Notes: generated by a model from the sequence alone, not told the origin. A stretch of DNA of 64,000 bases from Candidatus Methanoplasma cognatum (GCA_009777615.1 WRLM01000006.1:1-64000), one strand, 5' to 3'; shown: positions 45,401 through 55,312, counted from the first letter of the stretch. Program-made: numbers and translations.

Positions 45401-48400
45401 TAGTCGGGCGCCGCAGTTGCTATGATCTCTATGACATCGCCGATGTTGAACCACTCCGGCGAGCCGAGGTATGCGACCCAGTCTGTCATTCCCTGGAGCC
45501 TGTAATCGAAGGTACCGGCCGTCGCCGGGTCTGCGTTCAGGGTCAGGCTGACCGCGTTGAGGTCATCGAGGAAGTACGCAGTGTATTCCGCAGTGGCTAC
45601 AATATGCGTGCCAACATTCCTCGACTGGCTTGCCGAGACGTTGTCCAACCAGTACTGGAAGGTGTAGTCCTGCGCCTCATCGACTGCGATGGTCAGGTCG
45701 TCGTCCTTGTTGATCGCGAACGACGCGCCGCTAGCGCACGGGAAGGATCCGGTCATTCCGCCCAGCCGCAATGTGAATGTTCCTCCTGCCGACGGGTCGG
45801 CGGTCAGGGTTATCGTTACCCAATCGCCGGGGTTGTCGGAGAGGAAGTATGCTGTCAGTGTCTCATTGGTGTAAGGAACTGAAGACATAGTGTATGTCCT
45901 CGGGTTGCTGTTAGTGTTGTCCTCCCAGAACCGGAAGGTGTATCCGTTTGTCGCATATGTTCTAATCTCTACGATGTCGCCTGGGTTGAGTTGTACCGGC
46001 ATGGTGTAAGTGGTCCATGACGACACTCCATTAACCCTGTACTCAAAGACGACATCCGCGGCGGCGGGGGACGACTCAAGGGTCAGGGTGACCATGTCAA
46101 CTCCAGAGAAATATGCAGTGTAGCTCTTTGTGTCGGTGACGTGGGTGCCCACGGCCCTTGACATGCTTGTAGACGAATCCTCCCAATACATGAAGGTGCC
46201 CGTATCCTCTATGGTCTCGATCATCAGGTAGTCGGTCTTGTTGATCACGAACGGCACGCCGTCCACATACGGAACGAATGCGGTCATTCCGCCCAGCTGC
46301 CATTCGAACGTTCCCGCTCCCGAGGGGCTGGCGATCAGGGTTATCTCGACAGTGTCAGTTCCGAGGAAGTATGCTGTATCCGACTGGTCGCCGGCGGACA
46401 TGTTAAATGTCCTTTCAGGGTCAGTATCCGCATCCTCCCAGAACAGGAAGGTGCACACGGGTTGCGCGTCTGCCCTAACATTTACGACATCCACATCGTT
46501 GAACGCCATCGTCGTTCCTCCTACGAATTCACGCCAATACGTCATTCCGACGTTAGCGATCTGGTACTTGAAGTCGCCGTACCCTGCGGGGAGGTCATAC
46601 AGCGTCAGGTCGGCCTGCTCGCTGAGGTTGTCAGTGAGGAAGTACGCAATGAAGTTCTTCTCGTCTTCGCCCAGCTGCCAGGAGTCTATGGTCCTGGATA
46701 CGTTATCATCATGCTCATCCATCCAGAACTGGAAGGTGTAGCCGAGTTCCGCTATGGCCCCGATAACCAGGTCATCGATATGTTTGTTGACGTAGAACGG
46801 TCCGGTGTATTCGAACACGTTGGGCATTCCGTATACCTGCCAAGTGAACGTTCCCGTTCCCGACGGTACGTCGGTCATGGTTACCAGGACCCTGCTGTTG
46901 GGATCGTCCGCGAGGAAGTATGCGACACCGGTGTTATTGATGCTGTCGAATGACCTGACGGGATTGGTGTTTGTGATTACCTCCCAGTACTGGAAGGTAT
47001 ACCCTTGTACACCGACCGCTCTGACCTGTACGGTATCGCCGACGTTGAACATCTCCGAGCCTGTGTATGCGGCCCAGCCTGTCATTCCGGAGAGCATGTA
47101 CTCAAAGGTGCCCAGCCACGATGGTACCGCCTGGAGGTCCAGGGCGAACCTCTCGGCGGGGTTGTCAGAGGTGAAGAACGCAGTGTACGTCTCTGTACCG
47201 GCGTTTAGGGGGTGGTTGCCCACATTCCTGGTGGGGCTTGTGGAAGCATCCTCCCAGACCAGGAAGGTATGTGTGAGTTCCGCTTCGGCCCTGATGGTCA
47301 GGTCGTCGATCTTGTTAATCTCAAACGGCGTGCCGCTTATATACGGAACAAAGTCGGTCATTCCGTCCAGCTGCCAGGAGAACGTTCCTCCTACCGACGG
47401 CACGGCGATCAGGGTTATCTCGACCGTGTCAGCTCCGAGGAAGTATGCCGTAAGCGTGGTGTCGCCGACCGGCATTGTGTATGCCCGCTCGGCGTTGTCG
47501 TCGGCATTCTCCCAGAACAGGAAGCTGTATCCGGATTCCGCAGTTGCTCTGACCTCTATGGCATCACCAACATTGAATTGCACCGGCGCAGCGTAGGCGA
47601 GCCAAGCCGTCATCCCCATTAGCCTATACTCAAAGGTACCGGCTGCGGGGTTGACGTCGGGTAACGCCTCGAGGGTCAGATACGGCGCGGCGGCGTCAAG
47701 GAAGTACGCAGTGTATCCCTCTGTGCCGGTGGTGTTGAGGAGGTGGTCGCCCACAATCCAGGTTGGGGTTGTGTAAACATTCTCCCATGAGACGAATGTG
47801 TATAATGCCGCTTGCTCGGCATGAACGGTCAGGTCATCGCTTTTGTTGATCACGAACGGCGTGCCGCTAACGTACGGAATGAACGCGGTCATTCCGTCCA
47901 GCTGCCAAGAGAATGTTCCCGCTCCAGGCGGGCTGGCGGTCAGGGTTATCTCTACCCAATCGCCGGAGTTGTCGGAGAGGAAGTATGCCGTCAGTGTCTC
48001 ATTGGTGTAAGGAACTAAAGACATAGTGTATGTCCTCGGGTTGCTGGTAGTGTTGTCTTCCCAGAACCGGAAGGTGTATCCGTTTGTCGCGGATGTTCTG
48101 ATCTCTACTGTTTCGCCGGGGTTGAATTGTACCGGCATGGTGTAAGTGATCCATGACGGCGTTCCCTGAACCCTGTACTCGAAGACGACATCCGCAGCGG
48201 CGGGGGACGACTCAAGGGTCAGGACGACCATGTCTACTCCGGAGAAGTATGCAGTGTAGCTCTTGGTGTCGGTGACATGGGTGCCCACGAGCCTTATCAT
48301 GCTTGTAGACATGTCCTCCCAATACAGGAAGGTGCCCGTATCCTCTATGATCTCGATCATCAGGTAGTCGGCCTTGTTGACCACGAACGGCGTGCCGCTC

Positions 48401-51400
48401 ACGTACTGGACCCACGCGGTCATTCCGAAAAACTGCCATCTAAACGTTCCAGCTCCCAACGGGCTGGCGGTCAGGGTTATCTCTACCCAATCGCTGGGAT
48501 CATCGGAGAGGAAGTATGCATACACAGTTGTGCCTATTTGGTCGATTAAGGTTATAAAAATCTCATCCTCTGAAGCATCTTGCCAGAACAGGAAGTCATA
48601 TCCACTTTCCGGGACTGCTCTGAGCTCTACGACGTCGCCGATGTTGAATAGCTCGCCATAAGTATACGTGGTCCATCCTTCCATTCCTGGATACCTGTAC
48701 TCAAAGGTGCTGGCTCCAGCGGGCATTGATCCAATGAACAATGGAGCCGTGTCGGTTCCGAGGAAGTATGCGGTATATTCCTCAGTGCCGACGATGTTGC
48801 TGAGATGGTCGCCCACATTCCTGTAGAGAATTGTAGAAGTATCATCCCAGAACATGAATGTATGTGTAAGTTCCGCTTCGGCTTCAATGAACAGATTGTC
48901 GCTCTTGTTGATCACGAACGGCGTGCCGCTAACGTACGGAATGAACGCGGTCATTCCGTCCAGCTGCCAAGAGAATGTTCCCGCTCCCGGCGGGCTGGCG
49001 GTCAGAGTTATCGTTACCCAATCGCCGGGGTTGTCGGAGAGGAAGTATGCCGTCAGTGTCTCATTGGTGTAAGGAACTGAAGACATAGTGTATGTCCTCG
49101 GGTTGCTGTTAGTGTTGTTCTCCCAGAACCGGAAGGTGTATCCGTTTGTCGCATACGTATTGATCTCTACGACATCGCTGGGGTTGAGTTGTACCGGCAT
49201 GGTGTAAGTGGTCCATGACGGCGTTCCATTAACCCTGTACTCGAAGACGACATCCGCAGCGGCGGGGGACGACTCGAGGATCAGGACGACCATGTCAACT
49301 CCGGAGAAGTATGCAGTGTATTCCGCAGTGCCTGTGATGTTGCTGAGATGGTCGCCCACATTCCTGTAGGGGCTTGTGGAAAAATCTTCCCAATACATGA
49401 AGGTGCCCATATCTTCTGTGGTCTCGATCGTCAGGTAGTCGGCCTTGTTGATCATGAACGGCGTGCCGCTCACGTACGAAAAGGATGCGGTCATTCCTGG
49501 CAGCGACCAAGAGAATGTTCCCGCTCCCGAGGGGCTGGCGGTCAGGGTTATCTCTACCCAATCGCTGGGATCATCGGAGAGGAAGTATGCATACACAGTT
49601 GTGCCTAATTGGTCGATGGAGGTTGTAAATATCTTATCCTCTGAAGCATCTTCCCAGAATTGGAATTCATAGTCACCTATCGGGACTGCTCTGAGCTCTA
49701 CGATGTCGCCGACGTTGAATGACTCGCCGTAAGTATATGCGGTCCATCCTTCCATCCCGAGATACCTGTACTCAAAGGTGCCGGCTCCTGTGGGCGTTGG
49801 AATAACGAACAATGGGGCCGTGTCATTTCCGAGGAAGTACGCAGTGTACGTATGGGCGTTGCCGTTGCCGCTATGGTCAGCTACATCCAAGGTTGGGTTT
49901 GCAGTACCGTTACTCCAGACCTTGAAGGCGTATCCGGGTTCCGCTGTGGCCTCGACGAACAGTCTGTCGCTCTTGTTGATCCTGAACGGTACGCCGTCCA
50001 CGTACGGAACGGATGCAGTCATTCCGTCCAGCCACCATGTGAACGTTCCCGCTCCCGAGGGGCTGGCGGTCAGGGTTATCTCTACCCAGTCGCCAAAGAC
50101 GTCTGAGACGAAGTACGCTGTATCCGACTGGTCACCGAGGGACATATCAAATTGCCTTAAGGGATTAGTGTCCATATCCTCCCAGAACATGAAGGTGCAC
50201 GAGGGTTGCGCATCTGCCCTAACATATACGATGTCCCCCTTATTGAACGCCATCGTCGTTCCTACGAAGTTGTGCCAAGACGTCATTCCAACACCAGCGA
50301 TCTGGTACTTGAAGTCGCCATACCCTACGGGGAGGTCATACAGCGTCAGGTCGGCCCGCTCGCTGAGGTCGTCAGTGAGGAAGTACGCAATGTATTCTTT
50401 CTCATCGTCATCCAGATAGAAGGAGTATATGTCCCTGAGTGCAGTCGTAATTGGTTCATCTATCCATTGCTTGAAGGTGTAGTCGGGTTCCGCTATGGCC
50501 ACGATCGTCAGGTCATCGATATACCTGTTGACGTAGAACGGTCCGGTGTATTCTAAAGCATAGGGCATTCCATATAATTGCCAAGTGAACGTTCCCGCTC
50601 CCGACGGGAGGTTGGTCAGGGTTATTCTTACCCTGCCGCCGGAGTCGTCCGCGAGGAAGTATGCGAAACCGGAGTTATTGATACTGTCGAATGACCTGAC
50701 GGGATTGGTGTTTGTGATTACCTCCCAGTACTGGAAGGCATACCCTTGTACACCGACCGCTCTGACCTGTACGGTATCGCCAACGTTGAACATCTCCGAG
50801 CCTGTGTATGCGGCCCAGGCTGTCATTCCGGGGAGCATGTATTCAAAGGTGCCCAGCCATGATGGTACCGCCTGGAGGTCCAGGGCGAACCTCTCGGCGG
50901 GGTTGTTAGGGGTGAAGAACGCAGTGTACGTCTCTGTGCCGGTGGTGTTGAGGAGGTGGTCGCCCACATGCCTGGTGGGGGTTGTGGTAGCGTCCTCCCA
51001 AATCAGGAGGGTGTATCCGGGTTCCCCTGCGGCCTCAACGGTCAGATCGTCGCTCTTATTGATGAAGAATGGCGTGCCGCTCACATACGGAACGGACGCG
51101 GTCATCCCGTCCAGCTGCCAGGAGAACATTCCTCCTACCGACGGCACAGCGACCAGGGTTATCTCGACAGTGTCAGTTCCGAGGAAGTATGCGGTATGCG
51201 AGACACCGCCGACGGGTATTGTGAATATCCTCGGGTTGGTGTCGATGGCATCTTCCCAGAACATGAATGTGTATGGAGATGCTGCGGCCGCTCTTACCTC
51301 TATGTTGTCGCCGACATTGAATTGCACCGGCGTGGTGTAGGGGAGCCAAGTTGTCGTCCCTAGGAGCCTGTACTCAAAGATACCGGCTTCGGGAGTGACG

Positions 51401-54400
51401 TCGGGTGACACCTCAAGGGTCAGGGTGGCTGTGTTGGAACCGAGGAAGTACGCAGTGTATTCCGCAGTGTCTGCAGTGTGCGTGCCCACATACCTTACGA
51501 GGTTTGTGGAATTATTCTCCCAAATCAGGAAGGTGTATCCGGGTTCCCCTAAGGCCTCAACGATCAGATCGTCGCTCTTGTTAATCGCGAACGGCGTGCC
51601 GCTCACATACGGAATGAACGCGGTCATTCCGTCCAGCTGCCAGGAGAACGTTCCCGCTCCCGGCGGGCTGGCGGTCAGGGTTATCTCTACCTGATCGCTG
51701 ACGTTGGCTGAGAGGAAGTATGCGGTATGCGAGACACCGCCGGCGGGTATTGTGAATGTCCTCTGATAGGTGTAGATGGCATCCTCCCAGAACATGAATG
51801 TATATCCGGGTGCCGCAACCGCTCCGACCTCTATGTTATCGCCGACATTGAATTGCACCGGTATAGAGTAGGCGAGCCAAGTTGTCGTCCCTAGGAGCCT
51901 GTACTCGAAGGTACCGGCTTCGGGAGTGACGCCGGGTGACGCCTCAAGGGTCAGGGTGACCGCGTTGAGGTCATCGAGGAAGTACGCAGTATATACCGCA
52001 GTGTCTGCAGTGTGCGTGCCCACATGCCTTACGGGGTTTGTGGAATTATCCTCCCAGAACCGGAAGGTGTATCCAAGTTCATCTTCGGTCTCAACGAACA
52101 GGTCATCGCTCTTGTTGATCACGAATGGCGTGCCGCTCACATACGGAATGAACGCGGTCATTCCGTCCAGCTGCCAGGAGAATATTCCCGCTCCCGGCGG
52201 GCTGGCGGCCAGGGTTATATATGCCTGATCGTTGGGGTCTTCGGAAAGGAAGTATGCCGTCAGCACATTGTCGCCTGGCACCGCTGACATCGTATGTGTC
52301 CTCGACGGGTTGATGCTGGCATCCTCCCAGAACCGGAAGGTGTATCCGTTTGTCGCAACTATTCTGACCTCTACGACATCGCCGGCATTGAGTGTCATCG
52401 GCGTGCCGGAGTAAGCAATCCATGACACCATTCCCAGGAGCCTGTACTCAAAGGTATCCGCTATGGCTGGGTACGTGTTCAGGGTCAGGGTTGCTGCTTC
52501 GGCGGTCAGGAAGTATGCTATGTATTCCGTATCGTAAGAGTTCGTGCCCACGACCCTCGATGGGCCAGTGGAATTATCCTCCCAGTGTTGGAAGGTCTCT
52601 CCCGGTTCTTCTGTCACATAGATGGTCAGGTAGTCGGTCGTGTTGACCCGGAACGGCCCAATGTATTCAACAGGTGCGGCCATTCCCGGCAAGGACCAGG
52701 CAAACGTTCCCGCTCCGGCGGGTGACGCGGTCAGGGTTATCTGGGCTCCGCTCCCAGGTGTACCGGTGAAGAAATATGCGGTCAGCACGGTGTCGGAGGA
52801 TGGCATGGTGAACATCCTCTGATCGGCATCGTCGCCGTCCTCCCAGAACCGGAAGGTGTATCCCGATAACGCCGTTACCCTTATCTCCACCACATCATCG
52901 ACGTTGAGTGTCATCGGCGTGCCGGGGTAAGAGGCCCATAACGTCATTCCCTGGAGCCTGTACTCAAAGATACCCGCCATGACAGGGTATGTGTTCAGGG
53001 TCAGGGTTGCTGTTACGGCGGTCAGGAAATACGCGGTGTATTCCGTATCGTAAGAGTTCGTGCCCACTATCCTTGAGGCGTCGGTTGAATAATCCTCCCA
53101 GAACAGGAAGGTGCATCCGGGCTCTTCTGCCGCATAGATGGTCAGGTAGTCGGTCGTGTTGACATGGAACGGCTCGACGTACTGAACGGGTGCGGCCATT
53201 CCTGGGAGGAACCAAGCGAACGTTCCCGCTCCGGCGGGTGACGCGGTCAGGGTTATCTGAGCAGTATCTGATCCGAGGAAGTATGCGGTGAGTACGGCGC
53301 CGCCGGAGGGTATAGTGAACTCCCTCATATAGTCATAGCTACTGTCCTCCCAGAACCTGAAGGTGTATTGGGGCAACGCAGTTGCTCTTATCTCTACGAT
53401 ATCGCCGACAGTGAATTCTATAGGCGTACCGTAGTAAATATCCCATGCCGTCGATCCCTGGAGCCTGTACTCAAAGGTGCCTGTAATGGCGGGGTAAGCG
53501 TTCAGAGTCAGGGTCGCTTTTTCGATTATTAGGAAGTATGCTGTGTATTCCGTATCGTAAGAGTTCGTGCCCACTATCCTTGAAAGATCGGTTGAATTGT
53601 CCTCCCAGAACTGGAAGATCTCTCCGGGCTCTTCTGCCACGGAGATCGCCAGGTAGTCGATCGTGTTGACCTGGAACGGCCCGACGTACGGAATTGATAC
53701 GGTCATTCCCGGCAGGGACCAGGTGAAGGTTCCCGCTCCGACGGGCGACACTGTCAGGGTTATCAGGGCAGTGTCTGGTCCGAGGAAGTATGCGGTCAAT
53801 ACGTTATCGCTAGGCGTTGATTCGGGTAGAATTGTGTACATCCTCGTAGCAACGACGCCGGCATCCTCCCAGAACCGGAAGGTATATCCCGGTAACGCTG
53901 CCGCCTTTATCTCCACCTCGTCGCCGATGTTGAACAGTACCGGCATGCCCAAGTAGGTGATCCAAGCCGCCGTTCCCTGGAGTCTGTACTCAAAGGTGCC
54001 TGTAATGGCGGGGTAAGTGTTCAGAGTCAGGGCCACCGCATCGTCTCCGAGGAAGTATGCGGTGTATATTGTGTCGGCGGGATGTGCGCCTACATGCTTA
54101 GATAGATTTGTGGAGTTGTCGTTCCAATATCTGAAAGTGTAATCCGCTTCGGCTGACGTTGATATCGTCAGGTCGTCGCTCTTCTTGACATAGAATGGAT
54201 CATCGTATACAACGGATGCGGTCATTCCGGGCAGGGACCAAGTGAACATTCCCGCCCCCGCCGGTATGGAATTCAGAGTGATCAGAGATCTGTCGCTAAG
54301 CGTGTCCGTCAGGAAGTATGCGATCAGCGTAGCGTCGGATGATATTGTGTATGTCCTAACGGCGCTGGTGCTTGCGTCCTCCCAGAATCGGAAGTCGAAG

Positions 54401-54780
54401 CCGATGGCCGCTGCGGTCGTGATCTCAATTATATCGCCGGCATAGAGTGTCACCGGCAAACCGAAGTAGTTTTGCCATGTTGTCGTTCCCTGGATCCTGT
54501 ACTGGAACGTACTGGTCCCTGCAGGGTACGCATTTAGGGTCAGGGTCACCGTTTCACTGACGGGTGTGACTTGGCCGCCTTCTACTGCGGCGCTGATCAG
54601 ACTGCCTTCAGATACTGCCGTCACCAACTGATAATCGTCGGCGTCTAGCTCGCCGAAGTTCTTTCCATATATTTCGCTGTCGTTTTTCTCTCCCACCATA
54701 GAAACGATAGCGACCGATACAAGTGCAAGCGATACTGTAAGCAACGCTAGTCCTATTAGAATACTCCTTTTATTCTTCAT
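42439..54780 (-). CDS. Giant secreted InlB-like repeat protein with C-terminal transglutaminase-like domain
   Basis: 4113 aa. The frame is open to 55272, but ATG 54780 is the start: it follows GAAGGTATCATT and gives a signal peptide (LALLTVSLALVSVAI) matching the previous giant. The first 60 residues include a blade remnant (EIYGKNFGE, DDYQLVTAVSEG). Forty-three repeats of about 80-90 residues follow, alternating type A (FEYRLQG...W) and type B (FTWSLPGM, FSWQLDGM), each with GYTFRFWEDNST and ending in AYFL; these resemble divergent InlB B-repeats. The C-terminal 300 residues contain a transglutaminase-like domain with Cys (GGDCEDH, about 4004), His (MGDHITAGV, about 4041) and Asp (YYYCDATW, about 4065). 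Probably a long fibrous surface protein carrying an enzyme domain. Confidence 0.92.
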   Translation of the reverse strand: MKNKRSILIGLALLTVSLALVSVAIVSMVGEKNDSEIYGKNFGELDADDYQLVTAVSEGSLISAAVEGGQVTPVSETVTLTLNAYPAGTSTFQYRIQGTTTWQNYFGLPVTLYAGDIIEITTAAAIGFDFRFWEDASTSAVRTYTISSDATLIAYFLTDTLSDRSLITLNSIPAGAGMFTWSLPGMTASVVYDDPFYVKKSDDLTISTSAEADYTFRYWNDNSTNLSKHVGAHPADTIYTAYFLGDDAVALTLNTYPAITGTFEYRLQGTAAWITYLGMPVLFNIGDEVEIKAAALPGYTFRFWEDAGVVATRMYTILPESTPSDNVLTAYFLGPDTALITLTVSPVGAGTFTWSLPGMTVSIPYVGPFQVNTIDYLAISVAEEPGEIFQFWEDNSTDLSRIVGTNSYDTEYTAYFLIIEKATLTLNAYPAITGTFEYRLQGSTAWDIYYGTPIEFTVGDIVEIRATALPQYTFRFWEDSSYDYMREFTIPSGGAVLTAYFLGSDTAQITLTASPAGAGTFAWFLPGMAAPVQYVEPFHVNTTDYLTIYAAEEPGCTFLFWEDYSTDASRIVGTNSYDTEYTAYFLTAVTATLTLNTYPVMAGIFEYRLQGMTLWASYPGTPMTLNVDDVVEIRVTALSGYTFRFWEDGDDADQRMFTMPSSDTVLTAYFFTGTPGSGAQITLTASPAGAGTFAWSLPGMAAPVEYIGPFRVNTTDYLTIYVTEEPGETFQHWEDNSTGPSRVVGTNSYDTEYIAYFLTAEAATLTLNTYPAIADTFEYRLLGMVSWIAYSGTPMTLNAGDVVEVRIVATNGYTFRFWEDASINPSRTHTMSAVPGDNVLTAYFLSEDPNDQAYITLAASPPGAGIFSWQLDGMTAFIPYVSGTPFVINKSDDLFVETEDELGYTFRFWEDNSTNPVRHVGTHTADTAVYTAYFLDDLNAVTLTLEASPGVTPEAGTFEYRLLGTTTWLAYSIPVQFNVGDNIEVGAVAAPGYTFMFWEDAIYTYQRTFTIPAGGVSHTAYFLSANVSDQVEITLTASPPGAGTFSWQLDGMTAFIPYVSGTPFAINKSDDLIVEALGEPGYTFLIWENNSTNLVRYVGTHTADTAEYTAYFLGSNTATLTLEVSPDVTPEAGIFEYRLLGTTTWLPYTTPVQFNVGDNIEVRAAAASPYTFMFWEDAIDTNPRIFTIPVGGVSHTAYFLGTDTVEITLVAVPSVGGMFSWQLDGMTASVPYVSGTPFFINKSDDLTVEAAGEPGYTLLIWEDATTTPTRHVGDHLLNTTGTETYTAFFTPNNPAERFALDLQAVPSWLGTFEYMLPGMTAWAAYTGSEMFNVGDTVQVRAVGVQGYAFQYWEVITNTNPVRSFDSINNSGFAYFLADDSGGRVRITLTNLPSGAGTFTWQLYGMPYALEYTGPFYVNRYIDDLTIVAIAEPDYTFKQWIDEPITTALRDIYSFYLDDDEKEYIAYFLTDDLSERADLTLYDLPVGYGDFKYQIAGVGMTSWHNFVGTTMAFNKGDIVYVRADAQPSCTFMFWEDMDTNPLRQFDMSLGDQSDTAYFVSDVFGDWVEITLTASPSGAGTFTWWLDGMTASVPYVDGVPFRINKSDRLFVEATAEPGYAFKVWSNGTANPTLDVADHSGNGNAHTYTAYFLGNDTAPLFVIPTPTGAGTFEYRYLGMEGWTAYTYGESFNVGDIVELRAVPIGDYEFQFWEDASEDKIFTTSIDQLGTTVYAYFLSDDPSDWVEITLTASPSGAGTFSWSLPGMTASFSYVSGTPFMINKADYLTIETTEDMGTFMYWEDFSTSPYRNVGDHLSNITGTAEYTAYFSGVDMVVLILESSPAAADVVFEYRVNGTPSWTTYTMPVQLNPSDVVEINTYATNGYTFRFWENNTNSNPRTYTMSSVPYTNETLTAYFLSDNPGDWVTITLTASPPGAGTFSWQLDGMTAFIPYVSGTPFVINKSDNLFIEAEAELTHTFMFWDDTSTILYRNVGDHLSNIVGTEEYTAYFLGTDTAPLFIGSMPAGASTFEYRYPGMEGWTTYTYGELFNIGDVVELRAVPESGYDFLFWQDASEDEIFITLIDQIGTTVYAYFLSDDPSDWVEITLTASPLGAGTFRWQFFGMTAWVQYVSGTPFVVNKADYLMIEIIEDTGTFLYWEDMSTSMIRLVGTHVTDTKSYTAYFSGVDMVVLTLESSPAAADVVFEYRVQGTPSWITYTMPVQFNPGETVEIRTSATNGYTFRFWEDNTTSNPRTYTMSLVPYTNETLTAYFLSDNSGDWVEITLTASPPGAGTFSWQLDGMTAFIPYVSGTPFVINKSDDLTVHAEQAALYTFVSWENVYTTPTWIVGDHLLNTTGTEGYTAYFLDAAAPYLTLEALPDVNPAAGTFEYRLMGMTAWLAYAAPVQFNVGDAIEVRATAESGYSFLFWENADDNAERAYTMPVGDTTLTAYFLGADTVEITLIAVPSVGGTFSWQLDGMTDFVPYISGTPFEINKIDDLTIRAEAELTHTFLVWEDASTSPTRNVGNHPLNAGTETYTAFFTSDNPAERFALDLQAVPSWLGTFEYMLSGMTGWAAYTGSEMFNVGDTVQVRAVGVQGYTFQYWEVITNTNPVRSFDSINNTGVAYFLADDPNSRVLVTMTDVPSGTGTFTWQVYGMPNVFEYTGPFYVNKHIDDLVIGAIAELGYTFQFWMDEHDDNVSRTIDSWQLGEDEKNFIAYFLTDNLSEQADLTLYDLPAGYGDFKYQIANVGMTYWREFVGGTTMAFNDVDVVNVRADAQPVCTFLFWEDADTDPERTFNMSAGDQSDTAYFLGTDTVEITLIASPSGAGTFEWQLGGMTAFVPYVDGVPFVINKTDYLMIETIEDTGTFMYWEDSSTSMSRAVGTHVTDTKSYTAYFSGVDMVTLTLESSPAAADVVFEYRVNGVSSWTTYTMPVQLNPGDIVEIRTYATNGYTFRFWEDNTNSNPRTYTMSSVPYTNETLTAYFLSDNPGDWVTITLTADPSAGGTFTLRLGGMTGSFPCASGASFAINKDDDLTIAVDEAQDYTFQYWLDNVSASQSRNVGTHIVATAEYTAYFLDDLNAVSLTLNADPATAGTFDYRLQGMTDWVAYLGSPEWFNIGDVIEIIATAAPDYTFQSWEDAGTNPVRTVTMSAGGAALTASFLSDDPPTTVYLTLESYSVGAGTFEYRLQGEAVWNTYTTSAAFYAGDVVVIRAIAEPGYTFQNWEDLSTGEYRVYTISSDAMLTAYFQSSTVTLTLTAYPLGMASFQYRLQGDTAWTPHTGVGLPITFNVGDIVEVNPVPSQPTVDFWFWEDTSTDTPKELTLSADTSLNAYFLFNIAGGKSTITLTASPPGTGTFYWQLDGMTVSIPYEGPFEVNKMDSLTIEAVGGAGYGFQYWEDNSTDPSRHLSMVTDDTGYTAYFDVTAPLILDTYPAGAGTFEYRLKGATVWIPYGGMPATFDIGDTVEIRAIAEPTYAFRFWENADDDPVMEYTILPTGNTLMAYFLSEISNERVQITLDAFPGGAGTFEWTLPGMSVFLGYNGSFYVNNTDDLTIITTEAYGYTFLYWEDNSVSTSRFVSAPQSGDASYRAYFLGPDTVTLTLESYPEGAGAFEYKLTGTETWFAYEGLVVFNENDSIEIRTTVEPEYVFRYWEDSSTGTDRVYTMSADAALTAYFQPSTVTLTLSAYPLGSGALQYRLLGDTAWTPYLGLPVTFNLDEIVEISPVLGSDFRFWEDASTDAIKELTLSDDASLTAYFLYNTAGSKSVITLTADPPGAGTFAWSLPGMTASIPYGGQFEVNKMDLLTIEVSENAGYVFLYWDDNSTNPSRYLGMNLVDMEYTAYFLESDTGRGAPAYTWTYASVSMTPFAEAENDYVQLVIDRGTATMNVQMSEELYNEIVGNALEALGRDLDRQQWGYTDTLGDYLSYEDPVLKSIADAFTVVTAGWSDSSRINFVLRFVQNIPFVTDNQSMGVGEYWKLPTETFWEGKALSASEEEAKQKGEPLLNRGGDCEDHALLFVYLIKAMDYEFVIHDVDTKGIGGGRMGDHITAGVLVTDGTGTHVEYGGKTYYYCDATWEGYKLGMLGGCMILNTWEENLGWEWAWVGNDAVWNNDPVVVYA
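43240..54580 (-). repeat. Array of 43 alternating InlB-like repeats
   Basis: I count 23 type A and 20 type B units. They alternate strictly from unit 1 to 35; A units then run consecutively at 35-37 and 41-42. Higher-order copies are visible: units 12-18 match 26-32, about 3.7 kb apart (for example the same text near 47030 and 50760), and units 19-22 match 23-26. Confidence 0.85.
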
Positions 54781-54870
54781 AATGATACCTTCGTTTAATT
54801 TGATTGGGGCCGCCTGTATAGTTGCGGCCCGTTTCCCCCGTATTATTATGTAAATAGAGTGTATAAATAA
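54781..54870 (-). promoter_or_regulatory. Promoter and leader of the third giant gene
   Basis: Box A TTATTTATAC (54861-54870) lies 81 bases upstream of the ATG, with the ribosome site GAAGGTATCATT (54781-54792). It is paralogous to the second giant gene's leader, including the GC-rich GGCCGC/GGCGGCC segment between them. Confidence 0.6.
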
Positions 54871-55312
54871 TATGTAGTTGAAGCCGCCGCATGATATAAT
54901 CCGAAAAGGCGGAAACCACACTATTTTTTGCATCCGAGGGGTGTGAGGCCAATAATATCTCGATAAAGGCGGCGGTATCTGTTCGGACGGAACTGCGGCC
55001 TCCTTCGGAGTGTCTCGCGCCGGCCTTCTCAGAAGAATTCCCGGAAACAAGCACGCTTTGATATAATTCATACTAAAACAGTATGAAATAGAATACCTAG
55101 TAACGGCACCGTTCATCATGGCATCTTTCGCCTTTTGACGGATTCGCATCTGTCCGTTCATTCCATCCTTTTCCGCAGAACGGGACCGGCAGCAGAGCTT
55201 ACTTCCGGCACCATACAAGCTGACGACGACACCGCAGAGGACCTCCGGACCAAAATGCAACCAATAAAACATAGAAAAATATTAAAGGGGCGCTGTGTTG
55301 AGGAGGTTTAAC
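54871..55312. other. Intergenic region upstream of the third giant gene
   Basis: The minus-strand frame of the giant gene stays open here but has no family-like sequence and lies upstream of the signal peptide, so it is not coding. A perfect inverted repeat TTCATACT, AAAAC, AGTATGAA occurs at 55067-55087, with half-sites like those upstream of the first giant gene. The AT-rich ATATTAAA at about 55280 may be the tRNA promoter. Confidence 0.45.

Noticed and set aside
46238-51363. Many plus-strand frames antisense to the third giant
   Set aside because: They repeat with the unit length of the InlB-like array and lack starts, ribosome sites or families.
54781-55272. N-terminal extension of the third giant to the furthest in-frame start
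   Set aside because: The extension precedes a clear signal peptide and ribosome site, lies upstream of the matched promoter box, and has no family-like sequence.
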